Source: CAVYVZ01 sp963772065 (GTDB lineage: Bacteria; Acidobacteriota; Vicinamibacteria; Vicinamibacterales; UBA2999). From it: 64,000 bases of DNA. The position numbers and the translations under genes were made by a program. Of this stretch, positions 45,576-54,110 are shown in pieces; position 1 is the stretch's first letter; every line of letters starts with the position of its first letter. Where the stretch lies: NCBI GenBank assembly GCA_963772065.1, contig CAVYVZ010000004.1:372001-436000 (forward strand), written 5' to 3'. The notes under the pieces were generated by a model, which worked only from the letters and a program-made list of their open reading frames with translations, was not told the origin of the DNA and searched no databases.

Positions 45576-45643
45576 TTCACAGGGAGATCGGGAGATCAAG
45601 GAGCCATCCTTGGTTTCCCTGAACTCCCTGATCTCCCTGTGAA
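45576..45643. repeat. Long inverted repeat between operons
   Basis: The left arm (45576-45594, TTCACAGGGAGATCGGGAG) pairs with the right arm (45624-45643) over its whole length with a single one-base bulge. The loop holds a nested small stem (AAGGA...TCCTT). The right side contains three TCCCTG units at 8-9 bp spacing. It may terminate the 28532-45525 operon or be a dispersed REP-like element. It ends 6 bp before the next start codon. Confidence 0.65.
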
Positions 45644-45649
45644 GATATC

Positions 45650-47515
45650 GTGTTGACGAATTCAGTGAGCTCCTTGTCTAGCCTCGCCGCCGGCGTCTCG
45701 CCGGGTCGCGACGTGGCGCTGATGGCGATCGCCCGCTCCCTGATCGAGAGCGCGCGCCGGGACTGGCCCGATCGGTTGGTGTCGGAACCGAACGGCAAGG
45801 GTGATCCGGCGCAGCTCTATACGGAAACTCACTTCGCGCTCGCGGCCGTGCTCCTGTTCCTGAGCGGGGACGAAGACCGCGGCCTGCTCGACCTGGCGGC
45901 GCACAGGCTCCGCCTCTGGAACAACGCGAACGGCCCGATGTTCGCGTTCAACGCCATGGCGGTCTGCCTCACGGCGATCGTGCTTCGACGCTCCGGCGAA
46001 CAGCATGCGGGCCTGCAATCGATCCTCGCCGAGCTCATCGCCCGCACGCGCGACTTCCGGGACGACGTCTACCGGATGAACTGTGGCAACAACGCCTACC
46101 TGCAGCAGGTGGCGGTCGACATGGTGCTGTTGCCGATGGCGCGTGAACGCAGCGTTGCCGGCGACGGCGTGGAGTACCTGGTTGCCCAGTTCCGCAACTA
46201 CCGGACGCCGGAGGGCTTCTTTTACGATCTCCCGCGCAGCGGAAGCGATCAGCAGTGGCTCTGCCCGCCGACGTACATCATGAAGATGCTGTTCCTGACG
46301 GGCGTGTGCCACGAGCTGCACGCGGCACCCGCGCTCGAGCAGCTTTTTCGGTCGGGGATGACTGCAGCGCGTCCGCTGCTCACGCGTGAAGGCCTCTTCA
46401 GCTATTTCGGCCGGACTGACAACTCGCCTTTTGCGTCGGGGCTGACGATCTTCAATCTGCGCAAGGCGGCACGACTCTCTGGCGAGAGTCGCGGTTACGA
46501 CGCCGCGGCTTCGGCTGCGGAAAAATACTACGCAACCTTTCCCAGGACCCCGTCAGGGCTGTTGCAGAGCAACCGCTTTGGCGATGCGCGCTCGCCTAGA
46601 GAATACGACTGGGCACGCGACGACTATGCCTACGTGGGCCAGTACTCGCTCGCCTCGTGTGCGTATGCGCTGTTGGGTCGCTTGTGGTTCCCAGCCTCGT
46701 CCGGGCCTCCGGCCAGCCACGGTTGTGGCAGTCAGCTGCCCTCGGTCGCGATGTCACACGACCTCGGTGTGGCGAAGCTCGAGACGCGCGAATCGGAACT
46801 GGTCCTGCGGATCGGGTCCGAGCTGACAAGCTGGGACCGCCGGTACCTCGGGCCGACCGTTCTTCGTTTCGAGCATCAGGGCCGGCTGCTTGTCGGCGCG
46901 ATCTCGCGGACGATCTCCACGGACGCCGCCCTGCGACCGCGCGCCGGTGGTCGCGCCGCGAGAGCGTGGGCGCTCTTCCGCGATCGCTTCGTCAACGGCA
47001 TCGAGCAATTGGACGGCTCCTCGGTCGGTTTCCTGCCGGTGCTGCGGCACGGAGCCGTCGACTACGTGCCATACGGCAGCATCGGGCAAGAGATCTCCGA
47101 CACGCGCGTCTGCACCCGGCACCACATGGTGCGGCTCCACACCCGCGGAGTTCGGGCATGCATCCGCGCCGCCGTCGAGCAGCTGCAGCAGCAGCTTCCG
47201 ACCGTGCGGCCGAAACACTACCGTCGTCCGCCTCTCAGTTCGGCGCCCTCGCTGCATCTTCAGCGCGACGTGTATCTGACCGCACGGGGTTGCCGAATCG
47301 AAGACCGCGTATCGGGGAATCTCCGCGGAACGACGCTGTTGTTCTCCGTTCGCCACATGCCCGGGGCGGCGATACGTGTGCGCGGGCTCGACGAGCTGCG
47401 GTCGGCGACGGGATGGGGCAGCGACGGGAGACAGACGCTGGTCGTGTATCAGCGGCGTGCGACGGACGCAGAAATCCGGTACGAGTGTGATATCGAATTT
47501 GCCGAGCGCGCCTGA
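45650..47515 (+). CDS. Heparinase/alginate-lyase-like protein
   Basis: This 621-residue protein is not firmly recognised. Residues ~1-350 are regular alpha-helical hairpins (ALAAVLLFLSGDEDRGLLDLA, MNCGNNAYLQQVAVDMVLLP, WLCPPTYIMKMLFLTGVCHEL), typical of an alpha/alpha toroid. Residues ~370-621 are beta-rich (LVLRIGSELTSWDRRYLGPTV, DVYLTARGCRIEDRVSG, LLFSVRHMPGAAIRV). This two-part layout matches heparinase II/III and related polysaccharide lyases. No signal peptide is visible, which is unusual for a secreted lyase. Start GTG 45650; the alternative TTG is at 45653. Confidence 0.55.
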   Translation: MLTNSVSSLSSLAAGVSPGRDVALMAIARSLIESARRDWPDRLVSEPNGKGDPAQLYTETHFALAAVLLFLSGDEDRGLLDLAAHRLRLWNNANGPMFAFNAMAVCLTAIVLRRSGEQHAGLQSILAELIARTRDFRDDVYRMNCGNNAYLQQVAVDMVLLPMARERSVAGDGVEYLVAQFRNYRTPEGFFYDLPRSGSDQQWLCPPTYIMKMLFLTGVCHELHAAPALEQLFRSGMTAARPLLTREGLFSYFGRTDNSPFASGLTIFNLRKAARLSGESRGYDAAASAAEKYYATFPRTPSGLLQSNRFGDARSPREYDWARDDYAYVGQYSLASCAYALLGRLWFPASSGPPASHGCGSQLPSVAMSHDLGVAKLETRESELVLRIGSELTSWDRRYLGPTVLRFEHQGRLLVGAISRTISTDAALRPRAGGRAARAWALFRDRFVNGIEQLDGSSVGFLPVLRHGAVDYVPYGSIGQEISDTRVCTRHHMVRLHTRGVRACIRAAVEQLQQQLPTVRPKHYRRPPLSSAPSLHLQRDVYLTARGCRIEDRVSGNLRGTTLLFSVRHMPGAAIRVRGLDELRSATGWGSDGRQTLVVYQRRATDAEIRYECDIEFAERA

Positions 47516-47561
47516 CGCCGATCGCGAGCGCGATCTCGGCCAGACGGCCGGCGGCGACGGC

Positions 47562-48875
47562 ATGCTGCTCATCGCCTATCACTTTCCTCCGAGCGCAGCC
47601 GTCGGCGGGCGGCGCATGGCTAACTTCGCGGCGGCGCTCCGATCCCTTGGATGGGATGCGCGCGCGCTGACGATCCCTGATAGCGCGATTGAACAGATCG
47701 ATCGGGGGCGCCTCGACGCCGTGCGGGGCGTCCCCATTCACGTGGCGAGGGTCTGGCCGACGTTCATTGGCGCGATCACCACAGCCGTCCGATTGCGGCG
47801 CGGAAGCCGGCGGACGGCCGCCGTGGCTTCGCCGCCGCCAGCGGCCGCAACCGGGGCCACCGCCGGCGAGTCGTTTGCGCGCCGGGCGCGTCGGTACGTG
47901 ATGTCGTTCGCATTCCTTCCCGACGCCGAGAAAGGCTGGTGCGTCCCAGCCGTGATCGAGGCCGTGCGAACGATCCGACGCCGCAGGCTCGGCTGGTTCA
48001 TGACCTCGTGCCCGCCGTACTCCGTCCACGTCATCGGCCTTGCGGTCAAGAAGCTCAGCGGAGCCCGCTGGGTGGCGGACTTTCGCGATCCCTGGATGAC
48101 GACCGGGTCGAAACGCCTCTATCCAACGTGTCGGGCATCCATCGCGATCGAGTCGTGGCTGGAACGGCGCGTCCTCGAGAACGCCGACCTCGTGGTGTTC
48201 AACGTAGAACGCCTGCGTGATGCGTATCGTGCGCGGTACTCGCACGTATCGCCTGAGAAACTGGCGTTCATTCCTAATGCGATCGCCATACCTGCGGCGT
48301 CAGGCACGGCAGTGCCCAAGTACGACCGCTTCACCATCTGCTATACCGGATCCCTGTACGTCGGCCGCTCTCCGGAGCCGGTCTTCGAAGCGGTGGCGAG
48401 GCTGATTCGCGAGCGAACGGTCGCTCCCGAGGGCATTCGTATCGTGCTCGTTGGTCAGTGCCGTTCGATCGATGGAATGCCGACCGAATCCGTCGCCCGG
48501 CGCCACGGTGTCGAGTCGGTCGTGGAGGTGCACGATCAGGTTCCGCACGCGCAGGCGTTCGAGATGATTCAAAAGAGCCACCTGGCGCTGCTGCTCGCGC
48601 CGAACCTTCCGTACCAGGTTCCCGCGAAGGTCTACGACTACCTCGGCGCCGGCACCAGGATTCTTGCGGTCGCCGAAGAGGGCGGCACGGCTGATCTGTT
48701 GAAGGAAACCGGATCGGGCTCGGCCTTCAGACCGGACGATGTGGACGGCATCGCCGCCTTCGTTCTCGAGGAGCTCGGACACGGCATCCGTTCGGCGCAC
48801 CGCTCGGCATCACTCGACCGATACGACGTCGTCCGCATCACGGGCGATCTGGTGAACCATCTCTCGTCATGTTGA
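47562..48875 (+). CDS. Glycosyltransferase (GT4-like, WcaI type)
   Basis: This ~437-residue GT-B protein is paralogous to 29656-31035: LLIAYHFPPSAAVGGRRMANF, WFMTSCPPYSVHVIGLAV, WVADFRDPWMTTG, FIPNAIAIPA, LVGQCRSIDGM and YQVPAKVYDYLGAGTRILAVAEEGG. The ATG at 47562 starts right at the first strand of the fold; in-frame GTG 47487 or TTG 47499 would overlap the previous gene but add a sequence not seen in the paralogue. The stop overlaps the AAC(3)-like gene by 7 bp. Confidence 0.83.
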   Translation: MLLIAYHFPPSAAVGGRRMANFAAALRSLGWDARALTIPDSAIEQIDRGRLDAVRGVPIHVARVWPTFIGAITTAVRLRRGSRRTAAVASPPPAAATGATAGESFARRARRYVMSFAFLPDAEKGWCVPAVIEAVRTIRRRRLGWFMTSCPPYSVHVIGLAVKKLSGARWVADFRDPWMTTGSKRLYPTCRASIAIESWLERRVLENADLVVFNVERLRDAYRARYSHVSPEKLAFIPNAIAIPAASGTAVPKYDRFTICYTGSLYVGRSPEPVFEAVARLIRERTVAPEGIRIVLVGQCRSIDGMPTESVARRHGVESVVEVHDQVPHAQAFEMIQKSHLALLLAPNLPYQVPAKVYDYLGAGTRILAVAEEGGTADLLKETGSGSAFRPDDVDGIAAFVLEELGHGIRSAHRSASLDRYDVVRITGDLVNHLSSC

Positions 48876-49741
48876 GACAGGTCATCACACGCGTCCTCGG
48901 CGGCCAGAAGAAGCGGGCGCTCAAGTCGAAGATCAATCAGGCGAAGCAGCGGCTCGTCCAGGCGTGGCTCAGTTACGACGCTCAGCAACTGCACGCCGCG
49001 CTGCGAAAGCTGGGTCTCCAGGAGGCGGACACGATCCTCGTTCACGCCAACTTCGAACCGAACAGCGGGTTCAAGGGGACGCCGATGGACCTGGCGAACG
49101 CCCTGGCCACCTTCGTCGGCAACACGGGCAATCTGCTGATGGTGTCGATCCCGTTTCGTGGATCCGCCTACGACCACCTCGCGCTCAACAAGACGTTCGA
49201 CGTCCGAAAAACAATCTCGATGATGGGGCTGGTCACCGAGATGTTCAGGCGCCGTCCAGGTACGCTGAGGAGCCTGCATCCGACGCATCCCGTTCTCGCG
49301 TCCGGCAAGGATGCGGCCTTCATCGTGGCCGACCACGACCGCTGTCTGTATGCATGCGGCCCGGGCTCGCCGTTCGAGAAGTTCGGGCAGCTCGGCGGAA
49401 AAATCCTGTTCTTCGACGTCGGCTTCGGCGCGATCACGTTCTTTCACCACGTCGAGCATCTGCTGCAGGACGACCTGCCGTTCCCCGTGTACGACACCCG
49501 TCTCTTCGAGGTGCCGGTCGTCGACACGACCGGCGAAAAGCGAACGATGAAGACCTACGCCTACAGCAAGGACGTGCCGAGGAACGCGGACAAGCTGGAG
49601 TCGGAGATGTTGCGCCGCGGCAAGATCCGGCGCGGCAGGGTGGGCAACTCACGCATGCTCCTCGTGAACGCCGCCGACGTCGTCGCCTGCCAGACCGACA
49701 TGGTGAAGGCGCGCAACTTCCCTTATGACGTGTCGCTATGA
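48869..49741 (+). CDS. AAC(3)-family N-acyltransferase
   Basis: This 290-residue protein has the aminoglycoside 3-N-acetyltransferase fold: LHAALRKLGLQEADTILVHANF, MDLANALATFVGNTGNLLMVSIPF, the signature SLHPTHPVLASGKDA, GPGSPFEKFGQLGGKILFFDVGF and FFHHVEHLL. Members outside resistance genes acylate amino sugars of surface glycans. Two ACP genes follow directly, the first overlapping by 4 bp, so an acyl-ACP donor is plausible here; this is inferred. There is no reason to assume antibiotic resistance. Confidence 0.85.
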   Translation: MLRQVITRVLGGQKKRALKSKINQAKQRLVQAWLSYDAQQLHAALRKLGLQEADTILVHANFEPNSGFKGTPMDLANALATFVGNTGNLLMVSIPFRGSAYDHLALNKTFDVRKTISMMGLVTEMFRRRPGTLRSLHPTHPVLASGKDAAFIVADHDRCLYACGPGSPFEKFGQLGGKILFFDVGFGAITFFHHVEHLLQDDLPFPVYDTRLFEVPVVDTTGEKRTMKTYAYSKDVPRNADKLESEMLRRGKIRRGRVGNSRMLLVNAADVVACQTDMVKARNFPYDVSL

Positions 49742-49989
49742 ACGAGCTGAGCGCCAAGATCAAGGAATTCATCATGACGGAGGTGAATCCGGAGCTCGGA
49801 CTCACCCAGATCGACGACAGCGAGCCGCTGATTGAATCGGGTATCGTCGATTCGCTCGGTGTGTTGAAAATCATGTCGTTCCTGGATGAGTCTTTCGGGG
49901 TAGACCTCTCCTCCGAAGAGATCAAGCTGGAGAACTTCCGGGACGTCCGAACGATCTGCGACCTTGTCGCGAAACAGGCTGGAACGTAA
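49738..49989 (+). CDS. Acyl carrier protein
   Basis: This 83-residue ACP has the attachment motif SGIVDSLGVLKIMSFLDE, with the Ser near residue 39. It overlaps the AAC(3)-like stop by 4 bp and lies 19 bp before a second ACP. It probably carries the short acyl or glyceryl group built by the downstream enzymes. Confidence 0.9.
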   Translation: MNELSAKIKEFIMTEVNPELGLTQIDDSEPLIESGIVDSLGVLKIMSFLDESFGVDLSSEEIKLENFRDVRTICDLVAKQAGT

Positions 49990-50008
49990 TTCCCCACGGG
50001 GTGAATTG

Positions 50009-50248
50009 ATGGAAGACCGCATTCGACAACTATTCGCAACGATTCTTCAGGTCGACCCGGATCGGATTCGAGATGACAGCGATCCCGCCACGCTCGAGCG
50101 GTGGGATTCGATGCAGCATCTCATCCTGGTGTCCGGCTTCGAGGAGGAGCTCGGCGTCGATGTCGACCCGGAAGAGGCGATCGCGATGTATGCCAACTTC
50201 GCCGCCTTCAAGAAGGTCGTGATGCAGAAGCTGGAGCTCCAGAAGTAA
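50009..50248 (+). CDS. Acyl carrier protein
   Basis: This 79-residue ACP has the motif LERWDSMQHLILVSGFEEE, with the Ser near residue 34. The ATG at 50009 has a G-rich site (GGGGTG) upstream and is preferred over an earlier GTG that overlaps the previous gene. Its motif resembles ACPs used with FkbH and KAS III enzymes in tetronate-type pathways. The two adjacent ACPs are not close copies. Confidence 0.88.
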   Translation: MEDRIRQLFATILQVDPDRIRDDSDPATLERWDSMQHLILVSGFEEELGVDVDPEEAIAMYANFAAFKKVVMQKLELQK

Positions 50249-50278
50249 GGGCGCCAGAGGTTCCGCCAAAAGGTTCCG

Positions 50279-51340
50279 ATGTCAAAATCAGTGTTCCCGG
50301 GCGTACGGATCAGCGGCGTGGCCGGAGCCGTGCCATCGGCTCGAGTGGACAACCTTCGCGACCACGCGTTCGTCCCCGAAGACGATCGCAGGAAGATCGT
50401 CGAGCTCACGAAGGTCGCCGAGTATCGAAAGGCGCCGCCTCACCTGTGCGCCTCCGATCTTTGCCAGGCCGCCGCGGAGGCGCTTCTGGCGGGCATGGGC
50501 CGGAAGCCCGAGGAGATCGACGCGATCGTGTTCGCCTCGATGACGCCGGATTACCGGGTGCCGTCGACGGCGTGCCTGCTGCAGGACCGACTCAAGTGCT
50601 CGAGCAGCGTGGTCGCCTACGACGTGAACATGGGGTGTTCCGGCTTCGTCGTCGGTTTGTACAACGCGTGCGCGCTGATTCGCGGCGGCGGACTGAAGCG
50701 CGTGCTCCTTCTCGCCGGCGACACGCAGACGAAGTTCTGTTACGAAGAGGACAAGAACGTGGTGTTCATCCTCGGCGACGGCGGCACCGCGACGCTGCTC
50801 GAGGACGACGCGGCGGGGGGAGACATCGTCATCGAGCTGATGACCGATGGCAGCCGGTTCAAGAACCTCTACGTTCCAGCCGGCGGATTCAGGCAGCCGT
50901 CGTCGGACGCGACGCGCGCCGTGCAGCAGCGGCCGGACGGCGGGATGCGCGCGGACGACCATCTCTTCATGAACGGGATGGAAATCTTCAAGTTCTCGGT
51001 GACCGACGTCGTCAAGACGCTGGCCGGGTTCATGGAGGCCGAGAAGCTCCCCGCCGAATCGGTCGGACGGTTGTTCCTCCACCAGGCCAACTACTTCATG
51101 AACGACAAGATCGCGAAGAAACTGAAGTTCACGGCCGATCAGGTTCCGTACACCATTCCGTTCTACGGCAACACCGGCTCGGCATCGATACCGCTCACCA
51201 TCGCCCACCACTTCTCGACGCGGCCGCCGGACGGGAACCGGCGCGCGCTGATGTGCGGATTCGGTGTTGGATTGTCATGGGGTGTGGCGGCGGCGGCACT
51301 CGACGGCGTGTACGCTCCTCCGATTGTCGAGGTCGCGTAA
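50279..51340 (+). CDS. 3-oxoacyl-ACP synthase III (KAS III/FabH-like)
   Basis: This 353-residue thiolase-fold enzyme has the Cys of VNMGCSGFVVG (near 121), the His of FLHQANYFMN and the Asn of FYGNTGSASIPL, so the Cys-His-Asn triad is intact. It condenses an acyl-CoA or acyl-ACP with malonyl-ACP, or acts as an acyltransferase. Located between two ACPs and a malonyltransferase, it belongs to a dedicated acyl pathway and not the main FAS operon (no FabG, FabF or FabZ nearby). Confidence 0.9.
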   Translation: MSKSVFPGVRISGVAGAVPSARVDNLRDHAFVPEDDRRKIVELTKVAEYRKAPPHLCASDLCQAAAEALLAGMGRKPEEIDAIVFASMTPDYRVPSTACLLQDRLKCSSSVVAYDVNMGCSGFVVGLYNACALIRGGGLKRVLLLAGDTQTKFCYEEDKNVVFILGDGGTATLLEDDAAGGDIVIELMTDGSRFKNLYVPAGGFRQPSSDATRAVQQRPDGGMRADDHLFMNGMEIFKFSVTDVVKTLAGFMEAEKLPAESVGRLFLHQANYFMNDKIAKKLKFTADQVPYTIPFYGNTGSASIPLTIAHHFSTRPPDGNRRALMCGFGVGLSWGVAAAALDGVYAPPIVEVA

Positions 51341-51349
51341 GGACCGCAG

Positions 51350-52297
51350 ATGACAGACCTCGCTTTTCTGTTTCCCGGACAAGGTTCGCAGTACGTCGGC
51401 ATGGGGAAGACGTTCTTCGATGCCTACGCGTCGGTGAGGCGGCTGTTCGAAGAAGCGTCGGATGCGACCGGGATGGATCTCGCGCGCCTGTGCTTCGAAG
51501 GACCGGAAGCGGAGCTGGTTCAAACCGGCAACGTCCAGCCGGCAATCACGCTAGTCGACCTCGCCTGCTTCGAGGTACTCCGTGAAGAGGGCATCACGAT
51601 GACCGCCGCTGCGGGGCACAGCCTCGGGGAATACGCGGCGCTGTGTGCGGCAGGCGCACTCTCATTCGCCGATACCATGCGCCTGGTGCAGCGGCGCGGG
51701 CGAGCGATGCAGGCGGCCGCCGAGAAGTACCCGGGAAGCATGGTTGCCGTGTTCGGCCTCGACGTCGACACTCTCTCGGCCATTTGCGCTGAAGTCGCCG
51801 ACATCGGATCCGTCGAAGTCGCCAACCAGAATTCACCGGGTCAGGTGGCCCTGACCGGCGAGAAGGAGGCGCTCAAGCGGGCGTCCGAGCTGGCGAAGCA
51901 GCGCGGCGCCAAGCTGACCGTGCCGCTCAAAGTGAGCGGCGCGTGGCACAGCCGCTTCATGGCCGAGGCACAGGAGCCGATGCGCGCGGCGCTCGAACAG
52001 GTCGACTTGCACCCGCCCGCGGTGCCCGTGATGGCGAACGTCACTGGACGGGCGCATGAGGGACAGCTCGCCGCCATCCGAACTGCGCTCGTGGACCAGA
52101 TCGTCCGCCCCGTGCTGTGGGCCCGCTCGATGTCGAGCCTGATCGAGAGCGGTCACCGTGTGTTCGTCGAGGTCGGGCCTGGGAAAGTGCTGAGCGGGCT
52201 GATGAAGGACATCAGCCGCGACGTGAAGGCACACATGGTCCAGGATGTCGACACGCTGGCGAAGTTCCGCTCCGCGCGCGCCGAGCTGCCAGCCTGA
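51350..52297 (+). CDS. fabD: Malonyl-CoA:ACP acyltransferase (FabD-like)
   Basis: This 315-residue protein has FLFPGQGSQYVGMGK, the nucleophile elbow AGHSLGEYAAL with Ser near 92, and the active-site His in KVSGAWHSRFM. It moves malonyl (or another acyl) groups from CoA to the ACPs. It lies 9 bp after KAS III and 7 bp before the FkbH gene. It may be a specialised copy, because the chromosome should carry another fabD with the core fatty acid genes. Confidence 0.9.
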   Translation: MTDLAFLFPGQGSQYVGMGKTFFDAYASVRRLFEEASDATGMDLARLCFEGPEAELVQTGNVQPAITLVDLACFEVLREEGITMTAAAGHSLGEYAALCAAGALSFADTMRLVQRRGRAMQAAAEKYPGSMVAVFGLDVDTLSAICAEVADIGSVEVANQNSPGQVALTGEKEALKRASELAKQRGAKLTVPLKVSGAWHSRFMAEAQEPMRAALEQVDLHPPAVPVMANVTGRAHEGQLAAIRTALVDQIVRPVLWARSMSSLIESGHRVFVEVGPGKVLSGLMKDISRDVKAHMVQDVDTLAKFRSARAELPA

Positions 52298-52304
52298 GCA
52301 GTCC

Positions 52305-54110
52305 GTGAACGAGATCGACACTCTTCGCGGCGCGGTTTCCGGCTTCACCTTCAACGACTACCTGCGCCATCTCAAGGCGGTTGAAGACGCCGCCTCCGGC
52401 GCGACCCCGCTGCGCGTGGCCGTGCTGCGCAGCTATACGCTGGAGCCGATCGAGCCGGTGCTCAGGCTGCGCCTGCTGCTCGAAGGCTTCCGCCCGTCCT
52501 TCTGGTTTGGCGGGTACAACCAGTACGCGCAGGAAGTCCTCGATCCGCAGAGCGGCCTCCACGCATTCGGTCCGGATCTCGTGCTGCTGATGGTCCGTCT
52601 CGACGAGGTGATGCCGGAGTTCATCGACGACTTCCCGGCACGCAGCAGCTCCGAGTGGCAACAACAGATCGCGCGCAAGGCGCAGGAGCTCGCCCGGCTG
52701 GCGGGCCTGGTCGCGAGCGCCTCCTCCGCGCAGGTCGTCGTGCAGAACATGACGCTGGGCCGCGCCGGCTATTTCGGCATCTTCGACGCGCAGCACGCCG
52801 ACAGCCAGGCCCAGCTCGTGTCGGAGTTCAACCGAGCGCTGGCGGCGACCGTCAGCGACATGCGCGGCGTCTTCATCTGGGACTTCGACGCGTTCGTTCG
52901 TACCACCGGACTCGACACGCTTCGGGATCCGAAGATGTGGTACGTGTCGAAGAACCCGTACAAGCTATCGGCCTATCCTGCGATCGCCGCGGATCTGCTG
53001 CGCTACCTGCGCGGCGCGCTCGGCCGGGCGAAGAAGTGCATCGTCGTGGACCTCGACAACACGCTGTGGGGCGGCCTGGCCGGCGAGGACGGCCTCGAGG
53101 GCGTCCAGGTCGGGCACACGTATCCCGGCAACTGCTACCGCGACTTTCAGCGAGAGCTGCTGAAGTTGTATGACCGCGGGATCCTGCTGGCGATCAACAG
53201 CAAGAACAACGAGGAGGACGCGCTTCGGATCCTGGAGGAGCACCCGGACATGATCCTGCGCCGTCGTCATTTCGCGGCGGTGCGGATCAACTGGCAGGAC
53301 AAGGCGGCAAACCTGCGTGCGATCGCGCGCGAGCTGAACATCGGCCTCGACAGCCTCGTCTTCGTCGACGACAACCCCGCCGAGTGCGCACTCATCCGGC
53401 AGGAATGTCCCGAGTGCGACGTGGTTGCCCTGCCGGACAAGCCCTATCTCCTGCCCGCCGCGCTCGACGCGATTCCGGGGCTCGAGAACATCCACATTAC
53501 GGAAGAGGATCGGCGCAAGGGCGACATGTACCGCGCCGAGGCGGTGCGGCGGGAGCACGAGGAGGAATACTCGAACCTCGACGACTTCCTGCGCACGCTG
53601 GAGATGGAGGTTTCAATCGAGCCGGCAACAGCCTTCTCCATTCCGCGCATCGCGCAGCTCACCCAGAAAACGAACCAGATGAACATGACGACGCGGCGCT
53701 ACACGGAGGCGCAGATCGACGCCCTCGCAAGCGACCCCGCGCGCGCGGTATTGTCGGTGTCGGCCCGCGACCGGTTCGGAGATCACGGAATCATCGGCGT
53801 GATGCTTCTCGAGTTCCGTCCTGGCGAATGCGTCATCGACACCTTTCTCCTGAGTTGTCGCGTCATCGGCCGCGGCATCGAGCAGGTGATGCTCGCTTTC
53901 GTCGCCGACGTCGCTCGTGGCAGGGGCACGCCGCGGCTGATCGGGGAGTTCGTCCAGACGGCCAGGAACGCACCGGCGTCTGGCGTCTACGAAAAGTGCG
54001 GCTTCGTGCGAACGGGCGCGACGGAATTCGAGTTCGACCTGGGCGAACGACAGATGGCCTACCCGGCGCACGTGCGCTTTCATGCAACCAGCCCGAACGC
54101 CGGACGCTGA
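52305..54110 (+). CDS. FkbH-type HAD-IIIC acyl/glyceryl-ACP synthase
   Basis: This 601-residue protein starts at a GTG. It has an N-terminal SGNH-like region (~20-230), the HAD-IIIC domain IVVDLDNTLWGGLAGEDG (~246-265) with INSKNNEEDAL and SLVFVDDNPAECALI, and a C-terminal GNAT-like region with MTTRRYTEAQI, FGDHGIIGVMLLEF and FLLSCRVIGRGIEQ. FkbH-family enzymes take the glyceryl group from 1,3-bisphosphoglycerate, dephosphorylate it and load it on an ACP. With KAS III and ACP neighbours this resembles the first steps of tetronate or methoxymalonyl-type pathways. The 3' end overlaps the next gene by 29 bp. Confidence 0.88.
   Translation: MNEIDTLRGAVSGFTFNDYLRHLKAVEDAASGATPLRVAVLRSYTLEPIEPVLRLRLLLEGFRPSFWFGGYNQYAQEVLDPQSGLHAFGPDLVLLMVRLDEVMPEFIDDFPARSSSEWQQQIARKAQELARLAGLVASASSAQVVVQNMTLGRAGYFGIFDAQHADSQAQLVSEFNRALAATVSDMRGVFIWDFDAFVRTTGLDTLRDPKMWYVSKNPYKLSAYPAIAADLLRYLRGALGRAKKCIVVDLDNTLWGGLAGEDGLEGVQVGHTYPGNCYRDFQRELLKLYDRGILLAINSKNNEEDALRILEEHPDMILRRRHFAAVRINWQDKAANLRAIARELNIGLDSLVFVDDNPAECALIRQECPECDVVALPDKPYLLPAALDAIPGLENIHITEEDRRKGDMYRAEAVRREHEEEYSNLDDFLRTLEMEVSIEPATAFSIPRIAQLTQKTNQMNMTTRRYTEAQIDALASDPARAVLSVSARDRFGDHGIIGVMLLEFRPGECVIDTFLLSCRVIGRGIEQVMLAFVADVARGRGTPRLIGEFVQTARNAPASGVYEKCGFVRTGATEFEFDLGERQMAYPAHVRFHATSPNAGR

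Noticed and set aside
48869..49741. Aminoglycoside resistance gene
   Set aside because: The fold matches AAC(3), but the position between a glycosyltransferase and ACP genes points to glycan acylation.
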